8,289 nucleotides of DNA from Eubacteriaceae bacterium (GTDB taxonomy: Bacteria > Bacillota > Clostridia > Eubacteriales > Anaerofustaceae): NCBI GenBank assembly GCA_017613995.1, contig JAGACT010000215.1:1-8289 (forward strand), read 5' to 3'. Of this stretch, positions 1-5,617 are shown in pieces. The notes below the pieces were generated by a model. It was not told where the DNA came from, made no database searches, and saw only the letters and a program-made list of their open reading frames with translations. Both the position numbers and the translations under genes were made by a program. Position 1 is the first letter of the stretch. The number at the start of each line of letters is the position of its first letter.

Positions 1-237
1 GACCGCTACAACCATGCCAGCCCGAATTCCGCCCAGACCGAATCCGTCTGCGCGGGCCTTCTGGGGCTCCGCCTGGCGGGGGACGCATGGTACCACGGGG
101 TGCTGCATGAAAAGCTCTATATCGGAGACGAGATCCGTGAGATAGAAAACAGCGACATACCCCTGAGCTGCAGACTGATGTACGTCACATCGGCCCTTAT
201 GCTGGGCGTTTGCGTCGTGATGATGCTGTTTATTTAG
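1..237 (+). CDS. cbiB: Adenosylcobinamide-phosphate synthase CbiB, C-terminal part (5' truncated by window edge)
   Basis: This is the last 78 codons of a gene that begins before the window. CbiB (also called CobD in some nomenclatures) is an integral membrane enzyme that attaches the aminopropanol arm, or its phosphate, to adenosylcobyric acid late in cobalamin synthesis. The visible part carries the family's C-terminal signature: HASPNSAQTE at residues 5-14 of the fragment, then the AGLLGLRLAGDAWYHG stretch, an IGDE segment, and an RLMYVTS motif leading into a final hydrophobic helix (ALMLGVCVVMMLF) that ends at the stop. The TAG stop overlaps the Shine-Dalgarno of the next gene, cobD, so the two are almost certainly co-transcribed and translationally coupled. 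CobD supplies aminopropanol phosphate, the co-substrate of this enzyme. The identification rests on recognised motifs; only the C-terminus can be judged. Confidence 0.88.
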   Translation, partial: DRYNHASPNSAQTESVCAGLLGLRLAGDAWYHGVLHEKLYIGDEIREIENSDIPLSCRLMYVTSALMLGVCVVMMLFI

Positions 238-241
238 GAGG
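236..241 (+). promoter_or_regulatory. Ribosome binding site that fixes the cobD start
   Basis: AGGAGG lies 4 bases before the ATG at 246 and overlaps the cbiB stop codon (235-237). A longer reading frame opens at a TTG at 210, but it would place this consensus site inside the coding region and has no site of its own. The ATG at 246 is therefore preferred, and the first protein residues (MLYDTENPHGG) match the usual N-terminus of the family. Confidence 0.85.
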
Positions 242-245
242 ACAT

Positions 246-1310
246 ATGCTCTACGACACCGAAAATCCCCACGGGGGAGACCTTTACACCGTCCCCGTCA
301 GAATCGATTTTTCCGCCAATATCAATCCCTACGGCACTCCCGAACACATAAAGCAGGCGGTCAGGGACTGCGCCGACGAGATCGACCGGTATCCCGATAC
401 CTACTGCCGGGAACTCATTTCCGCCATCGCCCGTTTCGAGGGCGTGAAGAAGGAACATATCCTGTGCGGCGCCGGAGCCGCGGAGGTGATCTTTCTTTTC
501 TGCAATGCCCTGAGGCCTGAAAAGGCCCTCATCCTGGCCCCGACGTTCTCGGAGTACGAATCCGCACTGCGCTCATCCGGATGTGAAAATATCATCTATT
601 ATCATCTCAGAGAGGATAAAGGCTTTGAGATAGGGGAGGATATCCTGGATATGATCCGGGATGAGTGCCCGGATCTCGTAATGATCTGTAACCCCAACAA
701 TCCCACGGGAAAGCTCTGCGAAGCCTCCCTTATGGAAAGGATCTTTGAGTTCTGCAGGGAGAAGGGCATCCGCCTTTTCGCGGACGAGTGCTTCCTGGAC
801 CTCACCGCTGAAGGGGACGAACATACCCTCAAGGGAAAGCTGGAGGATTACAGCGGCCTTTTCATACTGAAGGCCTTCACCAAGAGCTTCGGCATGGCGG
901 GCCTGAGGCTCGGCTACTGCCTGTGTTCGGACCGCTCCCTCCTGAAGGCCATGAGCGTCCTTTCCCAGCCCTGGAACATCTCGATCCCGGCCCAGAGGGC
1001 GGGTATCGCGGCACTGGAGGACACCTCGTTCCTGGAGAAGGCCAATGCCGTCATACACTGCGAAAGGCCCGTCCTGGCGGAGGGCTTAAGGCGCCTTGGG
1101 ATGAAGGTCATCGATTCGAAAGCGAACTACATACTCTTTCACAGCCCGGCGGTATTAAAGGAAAGACTCCTCGAGAAGGGCATACTGATAAGAAGCTGCG
1201 ACAATTACATCGGACTGGGAGAGGGATGGTACCGGGTGGCGGTGAAGCTTCCGGAAGAAAACATGGAACTTCTCAGGTGCTTGGAGGAAGTGCTGGGAGA
1301 GGACCGCTGA
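246..1310 (+). CDS. cobD: L-threonine-O-3-phosphate decarboxylase CobD
   Basis: A 354-residue PLP-dependent fold-type I aminotransferase-like enzyme. It decarboxylates L-threonine phosphate to (R)-1-amino-2-propanol phosphate, the linker that CbiB joins to the corrin ring. Visible features are the N-terminal HGGD (9-12) and DFSANINPYG (21-30) motifs typical of CobD, a GAGAAE turn (75-80), NPNNPTG (149-155), ADEC with the pyridine-binding Asp180, and TKSFGMAGLRLGY with the Schiff-base Lys213. An arginine in GWYRVAVK near the C-terminus is the expected carboxylate or phosphate contact. HisC (histidinol-phosphate aminotransferase) is the close alternative; the DFSANINP motif, the HGGD start and the position directly behind cbiB favour CobD. 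The length is normal and there is no C-terminal extension. It is the last gene of its operon, followed within 25 bases by a strong terminator. Confidence 0.93.
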   Translation: MLYDTENPHGGDLYTVPVRIDFSANINPYGTPEHIKQAVRDCADEIDRYPDTYCRELISAIARFEGVKKEHILCGAGAAEVIFLFCNALRPEKALILAPTFSEYESALRSSGCENIIYYHLREDKGFEIGEDILDMIRDECPDLVMICNPNNPTGKLCEASLMERIFEFCREKGIRLFADECFLDLTAEGDEHTLKGKLEDYSGLFILKAFTKSFGMAGLRLGYCLCSDRSLLKAMSVLSQPWNISIPAQRAGIAALEDTSFLEKANAVIHCERPVLAEGLRRLGMKVIDSKANYILFHSPAVLKERLLEKGILIRSCDNYIGLGEGWYRVAVKLPEENMELLRCLEEVLGEDR

Positions 1311-1330
1311 AAACACATATCGTAAGTCAA

Positions 1331-1376
1331 AACCGGGCCGAGCCCCTGTCTCAGGAGACGGGGCCGGCCGGTTTTT
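1331..1376 (+). terminator. Rho-independent terminator of the cbiB-cobD operon
   Basis: A long GC-rich hairpin: AACCGGGCCG (1331-1340) pairs with CGGCCGGTT (1365-1373) with one bulged G; then GCCCC (1342-1346) with GGGGC (1360-1364); then GTCT (1348-1351) with AGAC (1356-1359), closing on a CAGG tetraloop. A run of five T (1372-1376) follows. This separates the biosynthesis operon from the riboswitch-controlled kinase. Confidence 0.9.
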
Positions 1377-1459
1377 GTATCTCTCCCGCAGCCTTTGCCG
1401 CGGACCGCCTCTTCAGCCTTATAAACGGAATATAAATCTTACGGTATTCCCGTTAAAGC

Positions 1460-1488
1460 TTGATAATTAATCAAATTGATAGTACAAT
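1460..1488 (+). promoter_or_regulatory. Predicted sigma-A promoter of riboswitch 1 / kinase gene
   Basis: TTGATA (1460-1465), 17 bases, then TACAAT (1483-1488). This would start transcription near 1495, about 16 bases before helix P1 of the riboswitch. A second candidate -10, TATAGT (1501-1506), sits closer to the aptamer and has an identical hexamer before riboswitch 2 (5352-5357); with TTGATA at 1476-1481 its spacer would be 19. The first -35 lies inside a dyad, TTGAT-AATTA-ATCAA (1460-1474), that could be an operator. Confidence 0.55.
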
Positions 1489-1510
1489 ACGATAAATCGA
1501 TATAGTATAA

Positions 1511-1650
1511 ACGGGAACGGTACACAGCCGTTTAAAGTGGAACCGGGTGAGAATCCCGACGTGCCGGACACTGTGATACTCCCTATGAGGAGATAAGCCA
1601 GATACACGCCTTTCCCGTATCGCAATGCATTTGCCAGCGCCGGATCGCAT
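1511..1650 (+). promoter_or_regulatory. Cobalamin riboswitch 1 (aptamer plus P13-like hairpin)
   Basis: Recognised from the conserved cobalamin core in order: AAAGTGGAA (1534-1542), GGGTGAGAATCCC (1545-1557, a hairpin), GGACACTGTGA (1566-1576), a CTCC/GGAG hairpin (about 1580-1592), and the B12 box AAGCCAGATACACGCC (1595-1610). Helix P1 closes it: ACGGGAA (1511-1517) with TTCCCGT (1612-1618). Directly after P1 comes a segment shared almost base for base with riboswitch 2, GCATTTGCCAGCGCCGGA (1627-1644), whose position fits the P13/L13 arm that makes the kissing-loop contact with L5 in this riboswitch family. It controls the kinase gene through the terminator at 1711. Whether it prefers adenosyl- or methylcobalamin cannot be told by eye. 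Confidence 0.92.
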
Positions 1651-1706
1651 GGATGGATCCTCTCCTTCGGAGAGCGTGTTTTAGTTTACGCGGGGATCTT
1701 CCATGC
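1647..1706 (+). other. Three-way-junction RNA structure in the leader of riboswitch 1
   Basis: An outer stem of about 13 bp, GCATGGA and GGATCC (1647-1660, one bulge) with GGGATCT and TCCATGC (1694-1706), encloses two small hairpins: TCTCC(TTC)GGAGA (1661-1673) and GCGT/ACGC (1674-1677 with 1688-1691). The terminator follows 5 bases later. The GCAT at 1647-1650 can also pair with ATGC at 1625-1628 of the P13-like arm, so the two folds may compete. Riboswitch 2 has the same arrangement with different bases. Confidence 0.65.
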
Positions 1707-1710
1707 CAGT

Positions 1711-1744
1711 CAGGCGGATCGGACAGATGATCCGCTGTTTTTTT
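1711..1744 (+). terminator. Riboswitch-controlled attenuator before the kinase gene
   Basis: CAGGCGGATC (1711-1720) pairs with GATCCGCTG (1729-1737) through 9 bp and one bulged G, followed by seven T (1738-1744). It sits just after the cobalamin aptamer, so cobalamin binding is expected to end transcription here and repress the kinase. Confidence 0.88.
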
Positions 1745-1752
1745 GTAATGGA

Positions 1753-3543
1753 ATGGAAGAGAATATAACGGGCAAGAAGAAAACACAATATTATATCCTG
1801 GCGATCCTGATAGTGACGGTCCTTGTGGTATCCACGGCGGCGGCGGGAGACTGGGGAAGTCCCTTCGGGAGGAACGCTTCCGGAGGGGAGCTGCTGCGTT
1901 TCAACGGCTGGGCAAGACATACCGCACAGGGTGAGATCCCTCTTGAGCTGCCCTGTTATCTCTGGCTGAAAAACGCTTCCTGCAGTATAACGAACACCCT
2001 TCCCATGGCCCTCGGACAGGGAACATACCTCGCCTTCGAATCCTCCGGCAGCATCGTCAGAGTATATATAGACGGAGAGAGCGTATACTCCAACGAAGAA
2101 ATGTTCATGCGCACCGTAAGGGACGGATCGGTGTACAATTACGTTCCCATGGACATCGCGTACGCGGGAGCATCGATCACCATCGAGTTCGAGCCGGTGG
2201 AACCCTATTTCTCCGGTGTGCTGCCCCGGATCCTCCTGGGCACCAGGGCGGAACTTCTGATGTACGCAAAAAGCATGGATTCATACAACATGCAGATGTC
2301 CTACTCCGTGACCTTCCTGGGGCTCATAGTCATCCTGCTTTCCATAACGGTGTTTTCCTATGAGCGCTCCTTCGGGGAGCTGCTGATACTGGGGTTCTAC
2401 CTGACACTGTGCGGCATAACGCTGTACATCACATGCCGGGGATATGTTTCCTACCGGACAGGGGCGGAGGCCATGGTGTATGCCTTCTTTGACCGGTCCT
2501 TCCTGTTCCTGCCCGTGATCTTCACTTCCTACTGCCTGTACCGTTCCCGGGAAGAAAAGCCCCGGCTGTACCGTGCCCTCATCCTCGCAGGCTGTCTGTG
2601 GTTCGTGGGAGCCAGCTTTCTGCTGTCCTTCTGCGGCGGTATGAGTCTTCGGATGCTCAGGGACGCCGACTATATTTACGTGATCCTCATGTATGCCATG
2701 TGCATGTATAAGACCATGACGGGCAGCGGGGAGAGAAGGTATATTGTTCTGAACGTGGCGGCGATACTCCCCATCGTGGCAGGAGCCTTCCTGGAAGGGC
2801 TGACCCACGCCGGGTTCGCCTCGGGGAGAAGGATATCCCCCTTTATCGCGGGGATGCTCATCTCATCCGTCATGCTGACCTTCAATGCCGCCCTGGCATT
2901 GCACAGGCACTACGCGGAGCAGCTGGAAATGGAAAAGGAGCTCTCGGAGAGCAGGATGAGGATACTTCTGGACCAGATGAAGTCCCACTTTATCAGAAAC
3001 TGCATAACCACCATAAGGGCAATGATCAAGTTCGAACCGGACAAGGCCTACGACCTGATGCATGACTTTTCCGAATACATCACCTATAATATCAATTCCA
3101 TCAGGGCTTCCGTGCTGGTACCCCTTGAAAAGGAGATAAAGCACATCGAAGCATATGTGAACCTGGAAGTGGAAAGACTTTCCCCCAGGCTCAGCGTGGA
3201 GTATGATTTCAGAGAGAAAGGCGCCCGGGTGCCCCAGCTTTCCATAGAGCCCTTCGTGGAGAACGCGGTGAAGCACGGCATCTGGCCCAAGAAGGGCCCC
3301 GGCACCGTATGGGTGTCATCCGTCCGGGATGACGATACCTGCATCATCACCGTCCGGGACGACGGAGTCGGGTTCGACACGTCACAGGAATCCGCTGAAA
3401 CAAGATACGGCATAGGCATAGGCAATGCCGTGGAAAGGCTCAGGGAAATGGTCGGCGGCAGCGTCGAGATAGAGGGAAAAAAGGACGAAGGCACCGTAGT
3501 GACCATCAGGATACCGCTGAGAGATAATGAAGACGCAGATTAA
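1753..3543 (+). CDS. Membrane sensor histidine kinase, 7TMR-DISM / LytS-like type
   Basis: A 596-residue kinase. Residues about 13-33 form an N-terminal signal anchor. Residues 34-185 form an extracellular, largely beta-predicted domain of the kind found in 7TMR-DISM receptors. About seven hydrophobic helices follow (near 187-203, 209-228, 249-263, 274-294, 306-319, 330-350, 362-383). A charged coiled-coil linker (385-407) leads to a His_kinase domain with MKSHFIRN (409-416; phosphoacceptor His412). The GHKL ATPase domain shows the N box ENAVKHG (503-509), G1 box DDGVGFD (536-542) and G2 box GIGIGN (553-558), so it should be active. The H box departs from the usual PHFxxN by a serine at 411. 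The gene is under cobalamin riboswitch 1. Its likely partner is the response regulator at 5618, which sits under a sister riboswitch. The start is the only suitable ATG before the anchor, although no Shine-Dalgarno is evident. The ligand is unknown; a corrinoid or a nutrient tied to B12 status is speculation. Confidence 0.88.
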   Translation: MEENITGKKKTQYYILAILIVTVLVVSTAAAGDWGSPFGRNASGGELLRFNGWARHTAQGEIPLELPCYLWLKNASCSITNTLPMALGQGTYLAFESSGSIVRVYIDGESVYSNEEMFMRTVRDGSVYNYVPMDIAYAGASITIEFEPVEPYFSGVLPRILLGTRAELLMYAKSMDSYNMQMSYSVTFLGLIVILLSITVFSYERSFGELLILGFYLTLCGITLYITCRGYVSYRTGAEAMVYAFFDRSFLFLPVIFTSYCLYRSREEKPRLYRALILAGCLWFVGASFLLSFCGGMSLRMLRDADYIYVILMYAMCMYKTMTGSGERRYIVLNVAAILPIVAGAFLEGLTHAGFASGRRISPFIAGMLISSVMLTFNAALALHRHYAEQLEMEKELSESRMRILLDQMKSHFIRNCITTIRAMIKFEPDKAYDLMHDFSEYITYNINSIRASVLVPLEKEIKHIEAYVNLEVERLSPRLSVEYDFREKGARVPQLSIEPFVENAVKHGIWPKKGPGTVWVSSVRDDDTCIITVRDDGVGFDTSQESAETRYGIGIGNAVERLREMVGGSVEIEGKKDEGTVVTIRIPLRDNEDAD

Positions 3544-3591
3544 CGGGGGGATCATCTGCCTGCACCTGCCAGTACGGAGGGGGTCTGCTTT

Positions 3592-3720
3592 TCTTGACTG
3601 GTGCAATATTTTGACAATAATTCTTGATTTGGTGGAAAATCATGCGTGTAAAATATTTGAAAAGGTGTAAATTATATTTAATAAAAATCTTGATTTGGTG
3701 CAGAGTGTGTGGTAATTTTT
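3592..3720 (+). repeat. Four imperfect tandem repeats (30-33 bp period) upstream of the ATPase gene
   Basis: Units start at 3592, 3622, 3655 and 3688. The core is TCTTGATTTGGTGCA: unit 1 reads TCTTGACTGGTGCA, unit 2 TCTTGATTTGGTGGA, unit 3 is degenerate (ATTTGAAAAGGTGTA), and unit 4 is TCTTGATTTGGTGCA. The spacings 30, 33, 33 are close to three helical turns, so all cores would lie on one face of the DNA. Most units end in a run of A or T. The TTGATT of unit 4 (3690-3695) with TAATTT 17 bases on (3713-3718) could be the promoter of the ATPase gene. The rest of the gap 3544-3758 shows no gene and no convincing terminator for the kinase. Confidence 0.7.
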
Positions 3721-3758
3721 GATCAGGGGATCCTGTATATCTCTATACGGAGTGATTT

Positions 3759-5111
3759 ATGAGACGAAAAATTGAGGAAAAGCTGATTGAATGGAAAAGG
3801 AAAAGCAATGGAAAAACTGCGGTACTGATTGAAGGAGCCAGGCGAGTCGGAAAGAGTTATATTGCAGAATCATTTGCACGGAGCAATTACAGATCATATA
3901 TACTTATCGACTTTAATGAGGTCGGAGATGATATAAAGGAATTGTTTGACAGGAATTTAAGCGATCTGGACAGTCTGTTCATGTTTTTGTCAGCCGCATA
4001 CAACGTCAAACTGTACGAAAGAGAGTCCCTGATTATCTTTGATGAAGTACAGATGTATCCAAGGGCAAGAGCCGCAATTAAATACCTTGTTGAGGATGGC
4101 AGGTATGATTATCTGGAAACCGGTTCCCTTATGTCAATAAAGAAGAATGTTGAAAAGATTGTTATTCCTTCAGAAGAACGTCATATAAAAATGTACCCGT
4201 TGGATTTTGAGGAGTTCCTCTGGGCAAAGGGTGAAGATCTGGTTATGGCGGTTATAAGAGAAATGTTTGAAAAGAGAAAACCTCTTGGACAGGCTCTGCA
4301 CAGGAAGATAATGACTCTTTTTCGTGAGTATATTATTATTGGTGGAATGCCCCAGGCGGTTATGGAATATCTGGAAACGAAAGACTTTGAGTCGGTTGAT
4401 ATGACCAAACGGGATATTCTCGAACTCTACAGAGAAGATATCCGAAAACACGCAAAAGGATATGAGATGAAGGTCGAAATGATTTTCGATAATATCCCTT
4501 CTCAGCTTTCTAAGCACGAGAAAAAGTTCACATTGTCTTCTTTGGGTAAAGGAGCCAGATACAGGGATCTGGAAAGTGCTTTTTTATGGCTTCAGGATTC
4601 AATGATCGCAAATATCTGCTTCAATTCCACAGAACCCAACATCGGATTGAAACTGAACAGGGATAACAGCTCTTTTAAAATGTACATGGGCGATACGGGA
4701 CTGCTCATCAGCCATGCGTTTGACGAGAACGGAATTGTGTCTGAGGAGATCTATAAGAAACTGTTATTTGGAAAGCTTGAACTGAATGAAGGCATGATAT
4801 TTGAAAATATCGTTGCACAGATGTTGGTCGCCAATGACAGAAAGCTGTACTTTTACTCCAATCCTTCCAGGGAAGATAAGGATAACAGGATGGAGATAGA
4901 TTTTCTGATTTCCAAGTCCAAAATCACGAGCAGACATAATATATCGCCTCTGGAAGTAAAGTCAGGAAAGAACTATACACTGTCATCTATCAATAAGTTT
5001 CGCAGCAGATTTCGTGAGCAGACGGATACCGCCTATGTGCTGCATGTAGACGACATTAAAGAAAAAGACGATATAGTATATCTTCCGGTGTATATGACAT
5101 GTTTGCTCTAG
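3759..5111 (+). CDS. AAA-type ATP-binding protein with DUF4143 C-terminal domain
   Basis: A full-length 450-residue protein of the large AAA_14/DUF4143 family, common in anaerobic Firmicutes and Bacteroidetes; its cellular role is not established. Residues 19-130 are the P-loop domain: Walker A GARRVGKS (26-33), Walker B LIIFDEVQ (91-98; Asp95, Glu96) and a sensor-like TGS (121-123). YPLDFEEFLWA (146-156) and GGMPQAV (195-201) are family hallmarks. The C-terminal part has GMIFEN (345-350), MEIDFL (378-383) and PLEVKSG (397-403), an arrangement resembling a PD-(D/E)XK nuclease core (Glu349, Asp381, Glu399-x-Lys401). A good site (GGAG at 3749) precedes the ATG. The gene is visibly AT-richer than the flanking B12 locus, separates kinase from regulator, and has a repeat array upstream, which suggests horizontal gain. 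It has no evident functional link to cobalamin. Confidence 0.87.
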   Translation: MRRKIEEKLIEWKRKSNGKTAVLIEGARRVGKSYIAESFARSNYRSYILIDFNEVGDDIKELFDRNLSDLDSLFMFLSAAYNVKLYERESLIIFDEVQMYPRARAAIKYLVEDGRYDYLETGSLMSIKKNVEKIVIPSEERHIKMYPLDFEEFLWAKGEDLVMAVIREMFEKRKPLGQALHRKIMTLFREYIIIGGMPQAVMEYLETKDFESVDMTKRDILELYREDIRKHAKGYEMKVEMIFDNIPSQLSKHEKKFTLSSLGKGARYRDLESAFLWLQDSMIANICFNSTEPNIGLKLNRDNSSFKMYMGDTGLLISHAFDENGIVSEEIYKKLLFGKLELNEGMIFENIVAQMLVANDRKLYFYSNPSREDKDNRMEIDFLISKSKITSRHNISPLEVKSGKNYTLSSINKFRSRFREQTDTAYVLHVDDIKEKDDIVYLPVYMTCLL

Positions 5112-5356
5112 CCATAAAACTCCGTGTACTATCGGACGACACACAGTGTTATATAACTATGATCTCGGAGGCACCGATCCGAAAGGATAATCCTCATATG
5201 ATCACGCTGGAGAAAATGCTTGTTGACATTTACGCGGATAAGCTGATATCATCTACATTCAGTAAGGCGGAGTATCCGGGAATAATCAGACAGGCAGAAA
5301 GCAGATATATGCTGGATAAAAGTCATAGAGGCAGTCCGAATCGGCATATTATATAG
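5099..5356 (+). pseudogene. C-terminal remnant of an AbiEi/DUF6577-like protein (tentative)
   Basis: An 85-codon frame overlaps the ATPase stop by 13 bases. From about residue 20, the stretch ISEAPIRKDN, TLEKMLVDIYADK and FSKAEYPGIIRQAESRYMLDKS resembles the C-terminal region of AbiEi-like/DUF6577 proteins, whose usual pattern is ISEAP, then PTLEKLLVD(I/L)FAD, then an aromatic-rich helix and a final LLRYA-type motif. The N-terminal wing and most of the protein are missing, and the last 12 or so residues do not continue the expected pattern, so both ends look damaged. No ribosome binding site is evident. It is most likely debris left by a deletion that fused a neighbour to the ATPase end. The family assignment is from memory of motifs; a short genuine protein cannot be excluded. 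Confidence 0.5.
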
Positions 5357-5367
5357 TAAATATTTAT

Positions 5368-5505
5368 CGGGACGGTACAGCAGCTGTTCAAAGTGGAATC
5401 GGGTGAGAATCCCGGCGCGCCGGGCACTGTGAAGCTCCGTTAAGAGGAGATAAGTCAGATACACGCCTCCCGTATTGCGATGCATTTGCCAGCGCCGGAA
5501 TGCAT
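5368..5505 (+). promoter_or_regulatory. Cobalamin riboswitch 2 (aptamer plus P13-like hairpin)
   Basis: A sister of riboswitch 1 with the same ordered core: ACGGTACAG (5372-5380), CAAAGTGGAA (5389-5398), CGGGTGAGAATCCCG (5400-5414), GGGCACTGTGA (5422-5432), a CTCC/GGAG hairpin, and the B12 box AAGTCAGATACACGCC (5452-5467). Helix P1 pairs CGGGA (5368-5372) with TCCCG (5468-5472). The post-aptamer arm ATGCAT (5480-5485) with ATGCAT (5500-5505) presents the loop TTGCCAGCGCCGGA, also found in riboswitch 1; here the loop can pair with GGCGC in the 5413-5419 region, as expected for an L5-L13 contact. It controls the response regulator through the terminator at 5567. Confidence 0.92.
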
Positions 5506-5560
5506 GGATGATGACTTCCCCCTGCGGGAAGTGTGTTTGCGTTTCGCAGCCGTCATCCGT
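5504..5560 (+). other. Three-way-junction RNA structure in the leader of riboswitch 2
   Basis: The outer stem ATGGATGATG (5504-5513) pairs with CGTCATCCGT (5551-5560) over 10 bp, including G-U pairs. It encloses two hairpins: ACTTCCC/GGGAAGT (5514-5520 with 5526-5532) and TGCG(TTT)CGCA (5538-5548). The terminator follows 6 bases later. The layout matches 1647-1706 while the stem bases differ. Confidence 0.65.
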
Positions 5561-5566
5561 TCTGTG

Positions 5567-5598
5567 CGGCAGGTCCATCGTCAGACCTGCTGTTTTTT
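5567..5598 (+). terminator. Riboswitch-controlled attenuator before the response regulator gene
   Basis: CGGCAGGTC (5567-5575) pairs with GACCTGCTG (5584-5592) over 9 bp including one G-U pair, followed by six T (5593-5598). The expected effect is premature termination when cobalamin is bound. It ends in the same CTG-T-run motif as the terminator at 1711. Confidence 0.88.
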
Positions 5599-5605
5599 GT
5601 TGCAA

Positions 5606-5611
5606 GGGAGG
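5606..5611 (+). promoter_or_regulatory. Ribosome binding site of the response regulator gene
   Basis: GGGAGG lies 6 bases before the ATG at 5618 and 3 bases before the ATG at 5615. The 5618 start has the better spacing. It also rules out the long in-frame extension back to 5480, which would run through the riboswitch and its terminator. Confidence 0.8.
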
Positions 5612-5617
5612 AAAATG

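Noticed and set aside
210..245. Earlier TTG start for cobD at 210
   Set aside because: It would place the consensus ribosome binding site inside the gene and overlap cbiB by 28 bases; the ATG at 246 matches the family N-terminus.
923..1435. A 170-codon plus-strand frame inside and beyond cobD
   Set aside because: It overlaps cobD in another frame, has low-complexity Gly/Pro/Arg-rich content, and runs through the operon terminator; it is a shadow of a GC-rich gene.
3592..3720. CRISPR array
   Set aside because: The repeats are short and imperfect, the intervening DNA is AT-rich filler that fits a tandem 33-bp unit, and there are no cas genes.
5480..5614. In-frame N-terminal extension of the response regulator starting in the riboswitch
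   Set aside because: It would translate the P13 arm, junction and terminator. The receiver domain begins exactly at the ATG with the GGGAGG site, so the extension is chance openness.
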